In this document: piece after piece, positions 1 through 11,597 of the stretch
Numbering within the stretch: position 1 is the first letter of the stretch
Layout: each line of letters opens with the position of its first letter
Origin: Metopolophium dirhodum
Taxonomy: Eukaryota; Arthropoda; Insecta; Hemiptera; Aphididae
Assembly: GCF_019925205.1 (NCBI RefSeq)
Contig: NW_026869896.1
Span: 1,860,001 to 1,924,000 of the forward strand
Direction: 5' to 3'
Length of the DNA stretch: 64,000 bases
The notes under the pieces: model-generated
Database searches by the model: none
What the model was told of the DNA's origin: nothing
Seen by the model: the letters and a program-made list of their open reading frames with translations, nothing else
Made by a program: the position numbers and the translations under genes

Positions 1-3000
1 ATGCATCGCAAAAGCCATGAATGGTGATCTTTGAATCTGCAGTGTTGATAACCTTGCGTGGTATGGCCAATTCATGCAACGACTGAAGAGAGTTGTAGAA
101 TTTTATCCATCGAGCTTGCAATTCAGATGAGATAATGTCGTCCCAGCTCATCTTCATTCCCCATAATTGTTGAATGAAAATTTTTCCAAGAATGAGTACA
201 GGGGATATGAGTCCAATAGGATCATAGACTGAGTTGATGTCTGATAATAGTGTACGCTTGGTCATGCTTAACGGCGGTGACCAATGCTTGAACGTAAAAC
301 GAAACTGATCAGTGATAGGTTGCCATGTGAGTCCTAAGGCTGTAACCGTATCATCCTCACTGAGTTTTAATACAAACGTTGGGTCATTACACGCTGATGG
401 TATTTGGTTAATAAGGTTGACTGAGTTGGAACACCATTTACGAAGTGGAAAACCAGCTGGACTAAAATGTCTTAATAGTGAAGTGTAAATTTGATAACAT
501 TCATCTTCAGATGCCCCGCCACTCAGGAGATCATCAACGTAGAAATCTTGAGTGATTACTCGATTTAATTTAGGATTGTCTGTGCATTTTCCAATCTCAG
601 CTAGACAACGAGTGGCCAAATACGAGGCTGACTTTGTTCCATATGTTACAGTGCACAGCCTGTACTCTTGTAGTTGATCAGTAGGACTTTTTCGATAAAG
701 GATTCGTTGGAGGTCTCTATCCTCAGGTGCAACTAACACTTGTCGGTACATTTTCTCAACGTCCGCTGTGATCACTACTTGGTGAATGCGAAATCGAAGA
801 AGGATATGAAATATATCTGACTGTACTTTTGGTCCTTTCAACAAAATATCATTGAGTGCTATTCCGGACTTGGTGTTGGCAGAACCATCAAACACTACTC
901 GAAGTTTTGTGGTTGTGCTATTGGTCTTAAATACTGGATGGTGAGGCAAATAATATTTTGGTCCAGTCCATGTAGGACTTGCCAGCTCCATGTGGTTTAA
1001 CGCCAAGTATTCAGAAATAAACATGTCATATTGCTCTGCCAATTTTTTATCTTTACTAAGTCTCCTTTCTAAATTGTAAAACCGCCTTTCTGCCATTGGT
1101 CGAGAATCGCCAAGGAATGTGATCTTGTCATTAATTGGAAGCCTTACAACAAATCTCCCACTTTCATCACGCTTAACAGTTGATGAAAAGTGCTTCTCCG
1201 CTTGAGCTTCTTCGATGAATTGAGCATTTGTAGTTGAGGTAAATAGACTTAAAGCAGAATTGGTGGATACTGGTGTAGATAGCATGGTTATTTTTGACAT
1301 AACCAATGACTTCTCAAATAATTTACCAACAAGTATCCAACCAAGTTTTGTATTGTGTGCACTAATATGTTTGGACAGCTGTTTACGTGCACCCAGGAAA
1401 ATGTCATAAAATAGCTCGGCGCCAAATAATATGTCAACAGCAGCTGGTACGTTGAGTTGAGGATCAGCTAGATTGCCCTTGACATCATCAGATATGTTCA
1501 ATTGATCCATGCTGAACATTTGTTGTGGAAGTCTTTCTGTTATTGTTGGCAGTGAATGAAATTCAATCGAGGATTGATAGTTTTGACAATGTGATGATAT
1601 AGTGCATGGCATTAAACGCACAGTGGAAGAAGACATAGTACCAACACCAGATATTGACAATGAAACATTAGTCTTCTTTAAACGCAGGCGTTGAGCACAA
1701 GATGACGTTATGAAATTAAGTTGAGATCCAGAATCCAAAATGGCTCTACAACGTTGCGGTCGTCCATCAGAGTCATGAACATTTATTACAGCAGTAGCAA
1801 GCATCACAGTGGACGTGGTACTTGATGCATGCTTATTGCTGGTCATCGCATGGCATACTGCATTATGTTGACTGGTTTTCTGTGTCTCAGTTTGCGTAGA
1901 GCTCTCTGGTTCTGACATATGGCTCGAGTCAGCATGTAGTCTTGAATTATGTTTTTTGCCACAACGTGGACATCCAGGATAATAACAAGATTCAACTTGA
2001 TGTCCGAAGTTCAGACAGTTGAAACATAATTTAAATTTGGTTACAATATCCTTACGCTCAGATACTGACATTTGATTGAATTGGTCGCATGCATAAATTC
2101 TATGTGGCGCTGTACACAACACACACTTGATAGTATGAGGTTCAGATTTTTTGGCAAAAAATGCCTTGACATCATGTTTTTTGACTCCATACTGATTTTG
2201 CTTTCCAGTGGTTTGTTTTGTATCAGACTTTGATGAAATATACCCGACTTCATAGGCAGCTATGCGTTTAGACAGAAACGACTCAATATCTTTAAATGCA
2301 GGGAGTTCCTTGCTGGTTTGTAGCAGCTGCCACTCACCAGCAGTAGTTGGATCTAGATGACAACAGACAATTGTTGTCAACCAGGCATCCCAATGTTGTA
2401 CAGGTTGCTTTAAAGCGATAAGAGAGCGAACATGAGAATTAACATGATAATGTAATTTCTTTAATTCAGAAGCACAATTTGTATGTACCTTTGGTGAATT
2501 CAATAATGCACGAATATGAACTTGGATAGTTAACGCCTTGTTTTCATATTGCTTTACTAATTCATCATAGGCGGCTTGGTAATTATCTGATGTAATTGAG
2601 AAACTTTTAATCACCTCAGCGGCTGTACCGCAGACACCTGACTTAAGATAATGCATTTTATGAACATTAGGTAAATTTTGGTTGTTGTGGAATAGTGCAT
2701 TAAAGGTGTCAATGTAGGAAGCCCAATTCTCTATCTCACCATTGAACGTGGGAATGTTAATTGTAGGCAATCTCATAGATTCATTGACTGATGCACTTGA
2801 CTGGTTGCTAGGATACATTGAACTTGACGTTGCACTTGGCCCATGTTCTTCTATAAGCTCTTCCATGTCAGCCACTAATGTGAATGTGAAGTCATCAAAT
2901 GCAACTTGTTCAGTGATATCATCATGTCCCAGATCAAAATCAACAATGGCTTCTTGAGTGACAGACAACTCAGCCATAAATGCAGTCAATTTTGATAAAC

Positions 3001-3148
3001 GGATTTGTAGTTGACGCACGGATGAACTTGCCAGAATGAATTTGTTGACATAGTCCCTGATGGAGTTTATCGAGTCCTTGATTGACCGACGCTCCTTGAT
3101 CAGCTTACGCAATTCCTTAGGCAAAGCAGAGAGATCTGTGTCGACCAT
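1..3148 (-). CDS. BEL/Pao gag-pol polyprotein (partial, 3' end off window)
   Basis: The ATG at 3148 opens a frame of about 1049 codons to the window edge; I spot-checked the frame at the zinc cluster and at the RT active site and both agree. The N-terminal third is gag-like (DUF1759-type). Around residues 330-400 follow paired Cys/His clusters (CVLC...CDQF, CFNCLNFGHQVESC, CPRCGKKH). A retropepsin-like DUF1758 domain has the LDSGSQ motif near residue 470. The reverse transcriptase has FYVDD at about residues 869-873 (bases 530-544). The protein copies element RNA into DNA in virus-like particles. No in-frame stop was seen, so this copy may be recent. The remaining pol domains cannot be judged here. 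Confidence 0.85.
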   Translation of the reverse strand, partial: MVDTDLSALPKELRKLIKERRSIKDSINSIRDYVNKFILASSSVRQLQIRLSKLTAFMAELSVTQEAIVDFDLGHDDITEQVAFDDFTFTLVADMEELIEEHGPSATSSSMYPSNQSSASVNESMRLPTINIPTFNGEIENWASYIDTFNALFHNNQNLPNVHKMHYLKSGVCGTAAEVIKSFSITSDNYQAAYDELVKQYENKALTIQVHIRALLNSPKVHTNCASELKKLHYHVNSHVRSLIALKQPVQHWDAWLTTIVCCHLDPTTAGEWQLLQTSKELPAFKDIESFLSKRIAAYEVGYISSKSDTKQTTGKQNQYGVKKHDVKAFFAKKSEPHTIKCVLCTAPHRIYACDQFNQMSVSERKDIVTKFKLCFNCLNFGHQVESCYYPGCPRCGKKHNSRLHADSSHMSEPESSTQTETQKTSQHNAVCHAMTSNKHASSTTSTVMLATAVINVHDSDGRPQRCRAILDSGSQLNFITSSCAQRLRLKKTNVSLSISGVGTMSSSTVRLMPCTISSHCQNYQSSIEFHSLPTITERLPQQMFSMDQLNISDDVKGNLADPQLNVPAAVDILFGAELFYDIFLGARKQLSKHISAHNTKLGWILVGKLFEKSLVMSKITMLSTPVSTNSALSLFTSTTNAQFIEEAQAEKHFSSTVKRDESGRFVVRLPINDKITFLGDSRPMAERRFYNLERRLSKDKKLAEQYDMFISEYLALNHMELASPTWTGPKYYLPHHPVFKTNSTTTKLRVVFDGSANTKSGIALNDILLKGPKVQSDIFHILLRFRIHQVVITADVEKMYRQVLVAPEDRDLQRILYRKSPTDQLQEYRLCTVTYGTKSASYLATRCLAEIGKCTDNPKLNRVITQDFYVDDLLSGGASEDECYQIYTSLLRHFSPAGFPLRKWCSNSVNLINQIPSACNDPTFVLKLSEDDTVTALGLTWQPITDQFRFTFKHWSPPLSMTKRTLLSDINSVYDPIGLISPVLILGKIFIQQLWGMKMSWDDIISSELQARWIKFYNSLQSLHELAIPRKVINTADSKITIHGFCDA

Positions 3149-3410
3149 GATGTTGACTTTGATTTACAGATGTAGTACAAGTATAATATTTTAATATGTC
3201 TAATGTTCAACTAACAAATATATAAATATGAAAAATAATAAATATGCAATGCAATACAAAACCAAGTACCAACTTACATAAATCAATATGAGAAAATGAA
3301 TGAATAAATAAAAAAAAAAAAAAAAAAAAAAAATGATTTTTTTTGTTTTATATTATTTTGAATATGATGTTAATGTTCCAGGATTATCTATAATAATGAA
3401 AGCAAGCGCT

Positions 3411-3428
3411 ATCACGTCGAGGTCACCA
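3411..3428 (-). promoter_or_regulatory. Primer-binding site, tRNA-Trp-like
   Basis: On the minus strand the 18 bases read TGGTGACCTCGACGTGAT, four bases downstream of the LTR end. This is complementary to the 3' end of tRNA-Trp (including CCA) with one mismatch. Position and start with TGG are as expected for minus-strand DNA priming. Confidence 0.75.
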
Positions 3429-3432
3429 AAAA

Positions 3433-4680
3433 TGTCGCGTTTGGCTCTTAACAAAAATAAATTTCTTATAATTAAAGTTAAGGGTGCCTTCACGGTTAGG
3501 TTAGGTTAGGTTAAGGGTGCCTTCAATATAAATATTTTACTAACGACCTTATAATAATAAAGAAGATATTAAAATAGATAATCCGAGCAAATAATGTATT
3601 TAATGATTGATTTTATTGTAATGATAAGTAATGGTAGGTAATGAAATAATAATAATAATATGGTTCAAGAATAATACAGCTTAAATAATATAATATATAA
3701 ATGTGAGATGCCTATTTGGCATCCACTAGGTAATAACAATGTAATAGAATGCTTGATTAGCACCTAAACATAATAATGATTGAATATCAAATATTTAATA
3801 ATTGAATAATACAGCTCGTCAGCTGGTTACCTGGAGAACTGGTGTCCGTTAGCGGCTTCGAACCAAACGCTACCGTCTCAGGATGCGCACATTTTCACAA
3901 TAAAAATACAATATTATAATAATTAAATGTGCAGTAACCTGAGAACGTACGACTAACGAGCCACCAGTTCAAACGAATAAATCACTGAACACATGTAATT
4001 GACAACGACACAAAATTCACGTGCTTCTGCAAGTATCTCGTGGTACGCCCTGAATGGGGGAATAATATTAGTGGTTGAATGAATACAAATTACTGAACGA
4101 TACTTACAGAAGGCAATTCACAGGAGACGAGCACAAAACGAATGAATAACGAAAACGAATGTATTAATGAATGAATAACGAAAACGAATGTATTAATGAG
4201 TGAATAATGAAACCTGGCTACGTTTCGACCGCGCAGCTCGACAGACGAGAAGAGAGAAAAAAAAAAGAAAACGAATGTATTTAATTGAATGTGTGGCTTT
4301 TACGAAAACGAATGAATATTTGAATGACCAATGAAAAAACGCATAACTCACAAAAATGCGATCAGTACCACCTTAAACATTTAATACGACGAAATATAGA
4401 CTTTCGGTGGCACTGAAAGCGGTACACAACTTTATGAATAACGACAAACATTGGAAATATATGAAAAAATAATAAAACGAAAATGTGACCGTTAGAATAC
4501 GCACATTGCCCACCATCAGTTAGATAACGGCGCACCGCTATCACAAGCTGACGGTGGGACAACGCACGCACTCCTCGATCCGTTGTCGTGAATCACACAC
4601 ATACATGCGCACACCAGACAGCCAGCTGATTTGCTGTTGGCGCGGAAACGAAGACATTTAATTTGTTTGCGGAGCGAACA
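3433..4680 (-). repeat. Presumed 5' LTR of the BEL/Pao element
   Basis: On the minus strand the segment starts TGTTCGCTCC and ends CGCGACA, four bases before the primer site, giving the TG...CA ends of an LTR and a length near 1.25 kb. It contains no gene. It holds a short GGTTA run (3494-3514) flanked by two copies of ttaagggtgccttca, and near 4133-4210 a direct repeat of about 32 bases built on aataacgaaaacgaatg. The outer boundary is inferred from where EnSpm-A coding sequence resumes, as the second LTR is not visible for comparison. Confidence 0.55.
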
Positions 4681-4875
4681 ATAGGATATACATTTCTTGG
4701 AAAAAAACCACTTTATGATAGTCCGATAAAATCTACCAAGTTGGGTATATATGTTTTTGAAGATATAATGTCTGATAAATTACAAAGCTGGAACATAGAC
4801 AAAATAATGCATAAGTTAATGGTTTTAATATTCAAAAACAGAAATATTGCAATACCTATAATCCATTCTGTTTAA
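4681..4875 (+). pseudogene. EnSpm-like transposase, C-terminal fragment
   Basis: The open frame reads in from the BEL boundary and ends at 4875. Its last 55 residues match by eye the end of the transposase at 22235-22954: SPIKSTKL versus SPIKSSKL, and IPIIHSV versus FPIIHST. The ATG at 4663 belongs to the LTR and is not a real start. With the DDE core missing, this fragment cannot function. The DUF4806 gene begins 209 bases downstream on the same strand. Confidence 0.65.
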
Positions 4876-5084
4876 AAATGCATAATGACAATTCACATTA
4901 TATATATATATTGCATGTGTACTGTATATATAACAAATACTATATATATTTTTTTATAATATTATACTAATAAATGTAATATTTATTATATTAAACTTAA
5001 GGTAAGACAATTTGTCTATAGAACAATATATAGGTATAGTGTACATATATCATTTTATACATTTTATTCTTTTATTTCAGAAAA

Positions 5085-7497
5085 ATGTGGTCAATTGTAT
5101 TGTTTAGTTTTGATAATAGTGTGGCCGCAGTACCTAGCCATTGGTACAAAAATGGTCAATGCGGATGGCCAAAAAAATATAATATAAAAAATGTAAATAA
5201 ATACATTGAAAGGCGTACCGCAACTAATGCTTTAGAGTTTGATTTCTACAGTGCGAGGAAATTAAATACTGAAAAAGCAATAGGTATGATAATATTCATA
5301 GAACTATATTATAGAATTTATATAACATATTATAATAATAAAATATTTGTACACAATATATTTTGTATTACACTAAACAAAATACTGCAATTTTATTATT
5401 CTATTAGTATTATTTTTATACATTTACTATTATATATTTCAGAATCTTTAAAAGAAGCAAAAGAAAAGGCTAAGAAAGCACAATTAACAACAGATTTAGA
5501 TACTTCTGCCGATGAACAACCCAAAAAAAAAATATGTACCCCCACCTACATTTTCGGAAAACTCTGGTAATTCTCTATTATTAAATGTGTTGCGTATGTT
5601 TTAAATTAAACATAATATTTTATATTTTAGATGTGGATAATGATGCAGATGATATAAGTGACAAGACATTTTCACCACATGGAAATCATGATTGTAATAG
5701 TATAGTATAGTTAAAAATAATAAAATAGTTTATTTTAATTAATTAGGGTATTAAAGTATATTATTATATACATATTGATGCTTTAAGTTGTATGTAATAA
5801 ACTGAATTAAAAATGTATAGTATAATATGTATTTGAATGTACACATTTTTTGGTATTTATATTTAAATTTAAATTTATAGATGACATTGGTACAGAAAAA
5901 GTAATTGATACAAATATACATGATCAGAATGATGATTGTAAGTGTAATATAATTATTTAAAAAAATATAAAACAGATTATTTTAGTTAGATAAGTGGTTC
6001 AAGACATTTAAGCACTTGTCCTTGCTGAATGTTCATTATTATATATTATTTTAATGTTTTAATTCAAATATTAATTTTATATTGCATTTAAATATATTCC
6101 TACAGTGATTGAATTTTGGATTGAAGGCGAATCAGTTAATAATACCGACAATTCCTCAGTTGCAACGCCTGTAACCTCAACCAATTTTGCTTCTACATCT
6201 GCACTTACTGGTAAATATAATATAATCATTTAAAAAAAGAACATCAACTTAGAGTAATCATTTTATTTTAATATGGCAAGAGCTAGGCCTAAAAATCATT
6301 AAAAATTATTATGATAATAATTTTTTTTCTGATACATGGTTAACACAATGTTAAATAATTTTATATTTTATAGAAATAAAATGTCCTGATGATATTATTA
6401 TAACTAGTAATCCTAGTTTATCAATTGCAATACCACCTGCAACACCCACTAGTCACACTGTTTCTACGCCAATTATTCCTACTTCAGGTAATTAATTAGT
6501 ATATTATAGTATATTGTATTATAAATTATAATTTGTTAAACATTATATTTGCTCGATTATATATGGACAAAACATTTATTATATTTACTTAACCAATTTG
6601 AATACAATATATTGCTACTAAATATTTATTAATATATAAACTATAATTATAATTTATATTTTATAGATGATTTTCAAAATTTTGTTAAAACATCTTTAAC
6701 AAATATGAGATATGAAATAAAAAGTATGGCCTACTCTATTGAAGTATTAAAAAGTCTAACAGCTCAAAGTATTGAAAATTCAGCATCAAACGTTGGTACT
6801 GAAATTAATACATCATGTGAAATTATTTGGCCAGTCAACAATAATGATGAACTGATTACTATTGAAACATTACTAAATGACCAAAAACTTAGGAATAATC
6901 AAGTATGATTTTAAAATTTGCATTTAATTTATTAATATAATATGATTATTGTGGAGGTATACTATATAAATATTTTTTTAATCATTTACATCAGGCTATC
7001 GTATTATCAAGATCAGTCGGCCTTACCATCCCTGAAACAGTCCGCCGTATCATGCAACATATGTTTTCAGATTCATTTATCCAGAAATATTCATATGTTG
7101 GTTTCAAAGGTAAAAACAAATTTTCTGGACTGAACTGCTGCAAATTACTATTTGGTAAGAATGGCCTACAGATACTTATTTTGTCTGGTATAGTGCATCA
7201 ATATATATTTATGAAATAATTTTATATGGTTTTTCTCCTACACGGCATGTCAGATAGTACTATTCCAACAAATAAGGATAATAACTTAAAAATCTAATTC
7301 ATAAATTAATGTTTTTGCTTCCATCAAATTAATAATAATAATGTTACACATTTTTATAAAAAAGTATTTTGTTCATAGAAGCCATACGGAAAAATAAGAA
7401 ATTTGAGTTATTGCCTGATATGGATATTTCATCAGCCGTTTCAAAGTGGATGGCCCAAGCTGCTAACCGTATTAAAAAAAAAAGAAGAAAAAATTAA
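5085..7497 (+). CDS. DUF4806 protein, 9 exons, EnSpm-A second gene (one frameshift)
   Basis: Predicted exons are 5085-5283, 5443-5566, 5631-5693, 5881-5937, 6106-6210, 6374-6487, 6667-6902, 6995-7154 and 7379-7497. All introns are GT-AG and phases agree. The N-terminus MWSIVLF...VAAVPSHWY...CGWPKK is the head found on this insect family. The middle is Ser/Thr-rich and acidic. Exons 8-9 encode the DUF4806 domain (TIPETVRRIMQHMFSD...YSYVGFKGKNKFSGL...AVSKWM) with a basic tail. In exon 2 an A10 run (5523-5532) puts the frame one base out relative to exon 3; this is either inactivation or a homopolymer error. A tttcag acceptor just before the ATG suggests a 5' UTR intron. The function of DUF4806 is unknown; its place beside a transposase suggests a role in transposition. 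A parallel gene lies at 19043-21812. Confidence 0.7.
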
Positions 7498-8284
7498 TAA
7501 CTAACATTATTATTTAATTTAATTTTAATTATTACATATTGAATGTACTTATATTGTAACATCTAACAGTTTCGTACTTATAAGTACAATTATTATGTTT
7601 TTTTTGTTTTATTATGATGGAAATGACTATAGTAAAATTTTTTTTATGGAAATTGGCCATGAATTTTCTTTTTAGTTTTGATTAATACACCCATATTGAG
7701 TATATCATTATCATATCATACTATTATAGTGAAATATATGGTGTCTAAATAAAATATACAGCATGAAATCATTTTTTTTTTTGTTTTGGGTTACGAATGA
7801 TGTATAAGCAAATCATTGTTTTTTCATAAACTTATTCAAACATATTATTATATAAAATGTATATAATAAAATGTATACATATTATATTATACAAAGCTAG
7901 CCGTGTATATTGTAGGTAAGTAATATAAAATAGGAAGCTAAATTAAAAGATTATTTAAACATTGTGGACATGTATGGAGGAAAATATTCATGAAATATAT
8001 GTAGGAATAATATTGGAGAAATATATTTCATAAAATATTTAAAACAAATTGTCACCAAATATTTCGGCAATATTGTAATTACATATCTTCAAAATATGTT
8101 AAATATATCATTGTAACAATGTGAATTTGAACATATTGTCTCAATGGTGGATTTTTCTGCCATTTGGTTATTGTGCAAACATGGTGAGAATATTTTAAAC
8201 ATCAGAAAATCGTCATAAACACATATTGTTGCAATGATAATCTGCTTTCAACAATATTTAATCAATATTACTGAAATATGATAT

Positions 8285-8295
8285 TGCTATCTGGG
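8285..8295 (+). repeat. 3' terminal inverted repeat of EnSpm-A
   Basis: TGCTATCTGGG is identical to the right terminus of EnSpm-B (35812-35822) and the reverse complement of its left terminus (18378-18388). Confidence 0.65.
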
Positions 8296-8620
8296 TGGGC
8301 TTGAAATCGATTAATATCGATAAAAATCGAAAAAAAAATAATATATTTTTATATTCTGGTTGATATACATTTTTTATTTTAGACACTCGTAACTCTAAGC
8401 ATAAAAATTCTCTCCAAAAAATAATAGTCATTTTTGATTGAAAAAGTTCTTAGATAACATAAAACGATAATGTTTCAAAATAAAATGAATAATGTGCCAA
8501 CTATTATATTTGTTTACTCTAGAGTTATGAGTGTCTAAAATAAAAAATGTATATCAACCAGAATATAAAAATATATTATTTTTTTTCGATTTTTATCGAT
8601 ATTAATCGATTTTAAGCCCA
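8296..8620. mobile_element. Palindromic MITE (fold-back element)
   Basis: The first ~100 bases (TGGGCTTGAAATCGATTAAT...) are the near-perfect inverted complement of the last ~100 (ending ...AATCGATTTTAAGCCCA). Arms read ATCGATAAAAATCGA and a tcaaccagaatataaaaa core in both orientations. The centre has no ORF. It begins at the base after the EnSpm-A terminus. I could not identify a target-site duplication, so superfamily is unknown. Confidence 0.65.
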
Positions 8621-8681
8621 GCTATTATCGATATTTGTATTATTTATTTATATTATATATTATTATTATTATTTTTTAAAG

Positions 8682-9376
8682 CTGTAGAGTTTGAACGCGC
8701 TAATCTCAGGAACTACTGGTTCGAATTGAAAAATTAATTTTTTGTTGGATAGTCCATTTATCGAGGAAGGCTATAGAACACCACACTACGATAAATTAAT
8801 AGAAGCCTGGGGAAGTGATCAAACAGGGATTTTGAGACTTACGGTGGAAATGTTTGTTTATATATATGGTCGTTATTGGTTATAGAAGAAATAATTAATA
8901 GATAAAATATTTATTTATTTTTTAAAAAGGGTTGATTTTTTTTTAAAGAAATGATTATTTTTAGAAATGGTTGAATTTTAAGAAAGGATTAATTTTTAGA
9001 AAGGGTTAAATTTTAGGGGAAAATGTCAAAAATTTACTTTTTACTTTTTTAAAAAGGGCTAAATTTCCTTTTTTACTTTTTACTTTTTTTTATCAAAGTT
9101 ATACCAAGTAAAAACGACAAACTTGGTATGACTTTGATACTTTAGAGTTAATTCATACACTTACGTACAAACAGCACGGGGTCCGCGATCTACCGCAGGT
9201 AGATTGCCTACCTGATAATAACTGCTGCGAATTAGAATTTTTATCTCGGGCAGCAGAAAATTTAAGATAAATATAGAATATCAAACACTGAATATTTAAT
9301 AACACATTGAACAAAGTTTGAGTCATATAAAAGTTTGTACATTTAACGGGTAACGAAGTGCACGGTATCAGCTAGT
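8682..9376 (+). repeat. Non-coding dispersed-repeat-like segment with Helitron-like 3' end
   Basis: No coding sequence is present. The block opens with a moderately GC-rich stretch (gtttgaacgcgctaatctc) and ends at ...gaagtgcacggtatcagCTAGT followed by A's. A CTAGT terminus is what a non-autonomous Helitron 3' end would show, but I do not see a convincing terminal hairpin. Assignment is tentative. Confidence 0.3.
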
Positions 9377-10396
9377 AAAATATAAAATTCACGTGCTTTA
9401 AATTATGACTGATAATACACTTTGGCGCCAAAACTGTAATCAATAACTGGGCGTGAATAATGTGGTCGTAACTCAAGTTACAACTTTCTTCGCTGATACC
9501 ACTGTTTTCTATGGCATTATAATTCAAGTTTTTCTATTCTCTTTGACCAAGTTTTAATAATAATTGTGGTCGTCGGAGATATAGAAAATAGAGGAGAATT
9601 CGTTTTCGTTATCAACTCAAAATTGATAAAAATTGAGTTACGACAGTTTTCGTTGCGGCAGTCGAATTATGTACCTGTACATATACATATAAACATTGCA
9701 TGTGTAATGAAAGTTTAAATATGTCATACACTATATTTTAATTTAAACATAATGATGGTTATATAATGTATTATAATATATTCCAAAATATTAAGCATTT
9801 TACTTGGAACATCATGAATATTCATGATACCTACAACATATAGTTCTAATAATTTATTAAAAATATTTTATAAAACATAATTTTATATTACCTGTCTCAT
9901 GATATAATAATTCTTATAATTGTTAATATATTATTAATTCTTATGTACAACACAAGTATAATATATTTATGTACCTAATATTTAATTGTATTCAAAATGC
10001 TATACAAAGTTGCTAACAATGTTGAAACAATTAAAAGTTATTATGTTTTATTATTTATTTTTATATTTCTCAACTGTACAACCACATTTATATCAACAAA
10101 TAATAAGTTTAATATTAAAAATATCACTTTTTTAAAAGATATTTGTTATAATTTTCAAAATGATTGTCTATTTTGTTTACCTGCTAGGTATATTCTATAT
10201 TCTATAGTAAACTAAATATTTAAACTAAGAAAATTCTTCATATTATGATGTATTATTTAAATATTGAACTTGATATTTACCAAATGAATAGCTAGGTGTT
10301 AGGTATTTGTGAAGTGTTATAATACCTAAAACATTTATTATATTTTGGTGCTTAAAGTAATAAGTATAGTTTTTGAAACCTTTAAAATTTTATTAG
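9377..10396. other. AT-rich non-coding spacer
   Basis: I see no gene, RNA or clear repeat boundary here. The stretch includes short AT-rich inverted sequences only. Confidence 0.5.
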
Positions 10397-10811
10397 GTCT
10401 AAATCAACTCGATATCGTCGTAGAAAAAAAGCCGCACAATGTATTGCAACATTATTTCCGTCAAGTAGTGAGGATGATGAAAGCAATTTTATAATGGCCG
10501 ATTCAACACAACAAAATTCATTTGCAAATAATATGTCATCACCCACCCACATACATTGTGACAATAATATGATTTCTAATTTATGTAGCGAAGAAGATTA
10601 CAATAATTGTTCTGGAAATTCTGATATGACTGATTATGATTCCTGTGATGAACTTAGTAGTTCTGATTTTGAATGTTTGGATAAAAATGATAACAGTTTG
10701 TGCAATACTGCCAAAAAATCCGATTCACCATTATGCCGGGTTCACACTATTGCAATTTCTGGTATGCTTTTTCCCGCATGCTTATTTTTACTCGTGCAAG
10801 AACAAAATTGA
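10397..10811 (+). pseudogene. Acidic Ser/Asp-rich coding exon fragment, unidentified
   Basis: A tttattag acceptor precedes 10397 and a frame is open from there to a stop at 10811. It starts with a basic cluster (RYRRRKK) followed by acidic, Asn/Ser-rich sequence (SSSEDDES, DYDSCDELSSSD). A possible donor, GGTATGC, lies at 10761. The composition resembles the N-terminal region of the EnSpm-B transposase (32372-32944), so it may be the remains of another EnSpm-like transposase cut by the neighbouring Harbinger insertion. There is no domain to confirm this. Confidence 0.3.
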
Positions 10812-11020
10812 ACAAATGTGAACGTTGATAATACGCATGCAAGTTCTTGCATGCTCAAACTTGCATGCAGTCCGGCATGTCGGACAGTAATTGAATGCAA
10901 TTAGGTAATTGTATGCCAGTTTATTCTCAAACATGAATAGTGAACCACGTGGATGTGATTGTGTTTTATGAATTTTGTTTTAAGTTTATTTGTTAAATAA
11001 TTTAATTTTTAAACACTGAA

Positions 11021-11391
11021 ATGGCTACTTCCAAATCAAAGTATAGTTTGAACGAAAAAAATGTACTGAAATTAATTACTTTGTATTGCCATCATGAAGT
11101 ACTATGGAACGTAAAACTGAACCAATATAAGAACAGAGATGCACGGAACCAGGCATATAAAACGATTTCTGAAGAAATGAATGAACCTAATTTTGGACCA
11201 TCTGATGTTCCAATAAAAATAAAAAAATTACGTACGGCCTAACACCAAGAAAAAAGAAAAGTAGAGGATTCAAAAAAGTCTGGATCAGGTGCCAACGATG
11301 TGTATAAACCAAAAGTATTTTGGTTTGAAGCACTTGATATATTTTTGCATCCGGTTGTCGAATCAAGGAAAACTCATTCTAATTTGGTAAT
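11021..11391 (+). pseudogene. PIF/Harbinger accessory protein, MADF-like domain, nonsense mutated
   Basis: The frame starts MATSKSKYSLNEKNVLKLI, with the W (LWNVK), the conserved Y/R pair and PIKIKKLRT spacing of a MADF (Myb/SANT-like) DNA-binding domain. A TAA at 11240-11242 interrupts the frame. Beyond it the reading continues in the same frame with RPKVYWF-like content to a GTAATT donor at 11392. Harbinger elements characteristically carry a Myb/MADF protein that helps the nuclease bind DNA, and the Harbinger nuclease lies just downstream on the opposite strand. The remaining exons are not visible. Confidence 0.6.
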
Positions 11392-11597
11392 TTTTTAATA
11401 TATTTCACTACCAAAATTTAAATAAATTAAATTACATAAATACCAATAGTAAATACTAAATTTATGTATAATATAATATTAGAATTTAGTATATAGGTCC
11501 GTGAAGTTGGTCGCACAATGTCAAAATTTAAAAAAAATGTAATACGTAACTAATACAAACATAACAATAATATTAATTAATATATAGATAGATTTAC
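11392..11597. other. Spacer within Harbinger remains
   Basis: AT-rich sequence between the GTAATT donor of the MADF-like exon and the convergent nuclease stop; nothing else is visible. Confidence 0.4.

Larger units (their letters stand above)
1..4680 (-). mobile_element. BEL/Pao LTR retrotransposon, 5' two thirds (runs off left edge)
   Basis: Reading the minus strand from right to left there is a 5' LTR, a primer-binding site, a short leader and one long gag-protease-reverse transcriptase frame that is still open at base 1. RNase H, integrase and the 3' LTR lie outside the window. The order, the LYS-poor zinc cluster region and the YVDD-type RT are typical of the BEL/Pao group. It lies directly against the C-terminal codons of the EnSpm-A transposase at 4681, so it probably inserted into that gene. 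The far junction that would show the target-site duplication is not in the window. Confidence 0.85.
4681..8295 (+). mobile_element. EnSpm/CACTA-like DNA transposon EnSpm-A, 3' part
   Basis: This segment carries, in order on the plus strand, the last codons of an EnSpm-like transposase, a spliced DUF4806 gene and the terminal sequence TGCTATCTGGG at 8285-8295. The same order and the same 11-bp terminus occur in the complete element EnSpm-B further right. The 5' part of the element is cut off by the BEL insertion. Bases 7498-8284 hold no gene; they are AT-rich 3' flank with a possible AATAAA at 7748. Confidence 0.65.
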
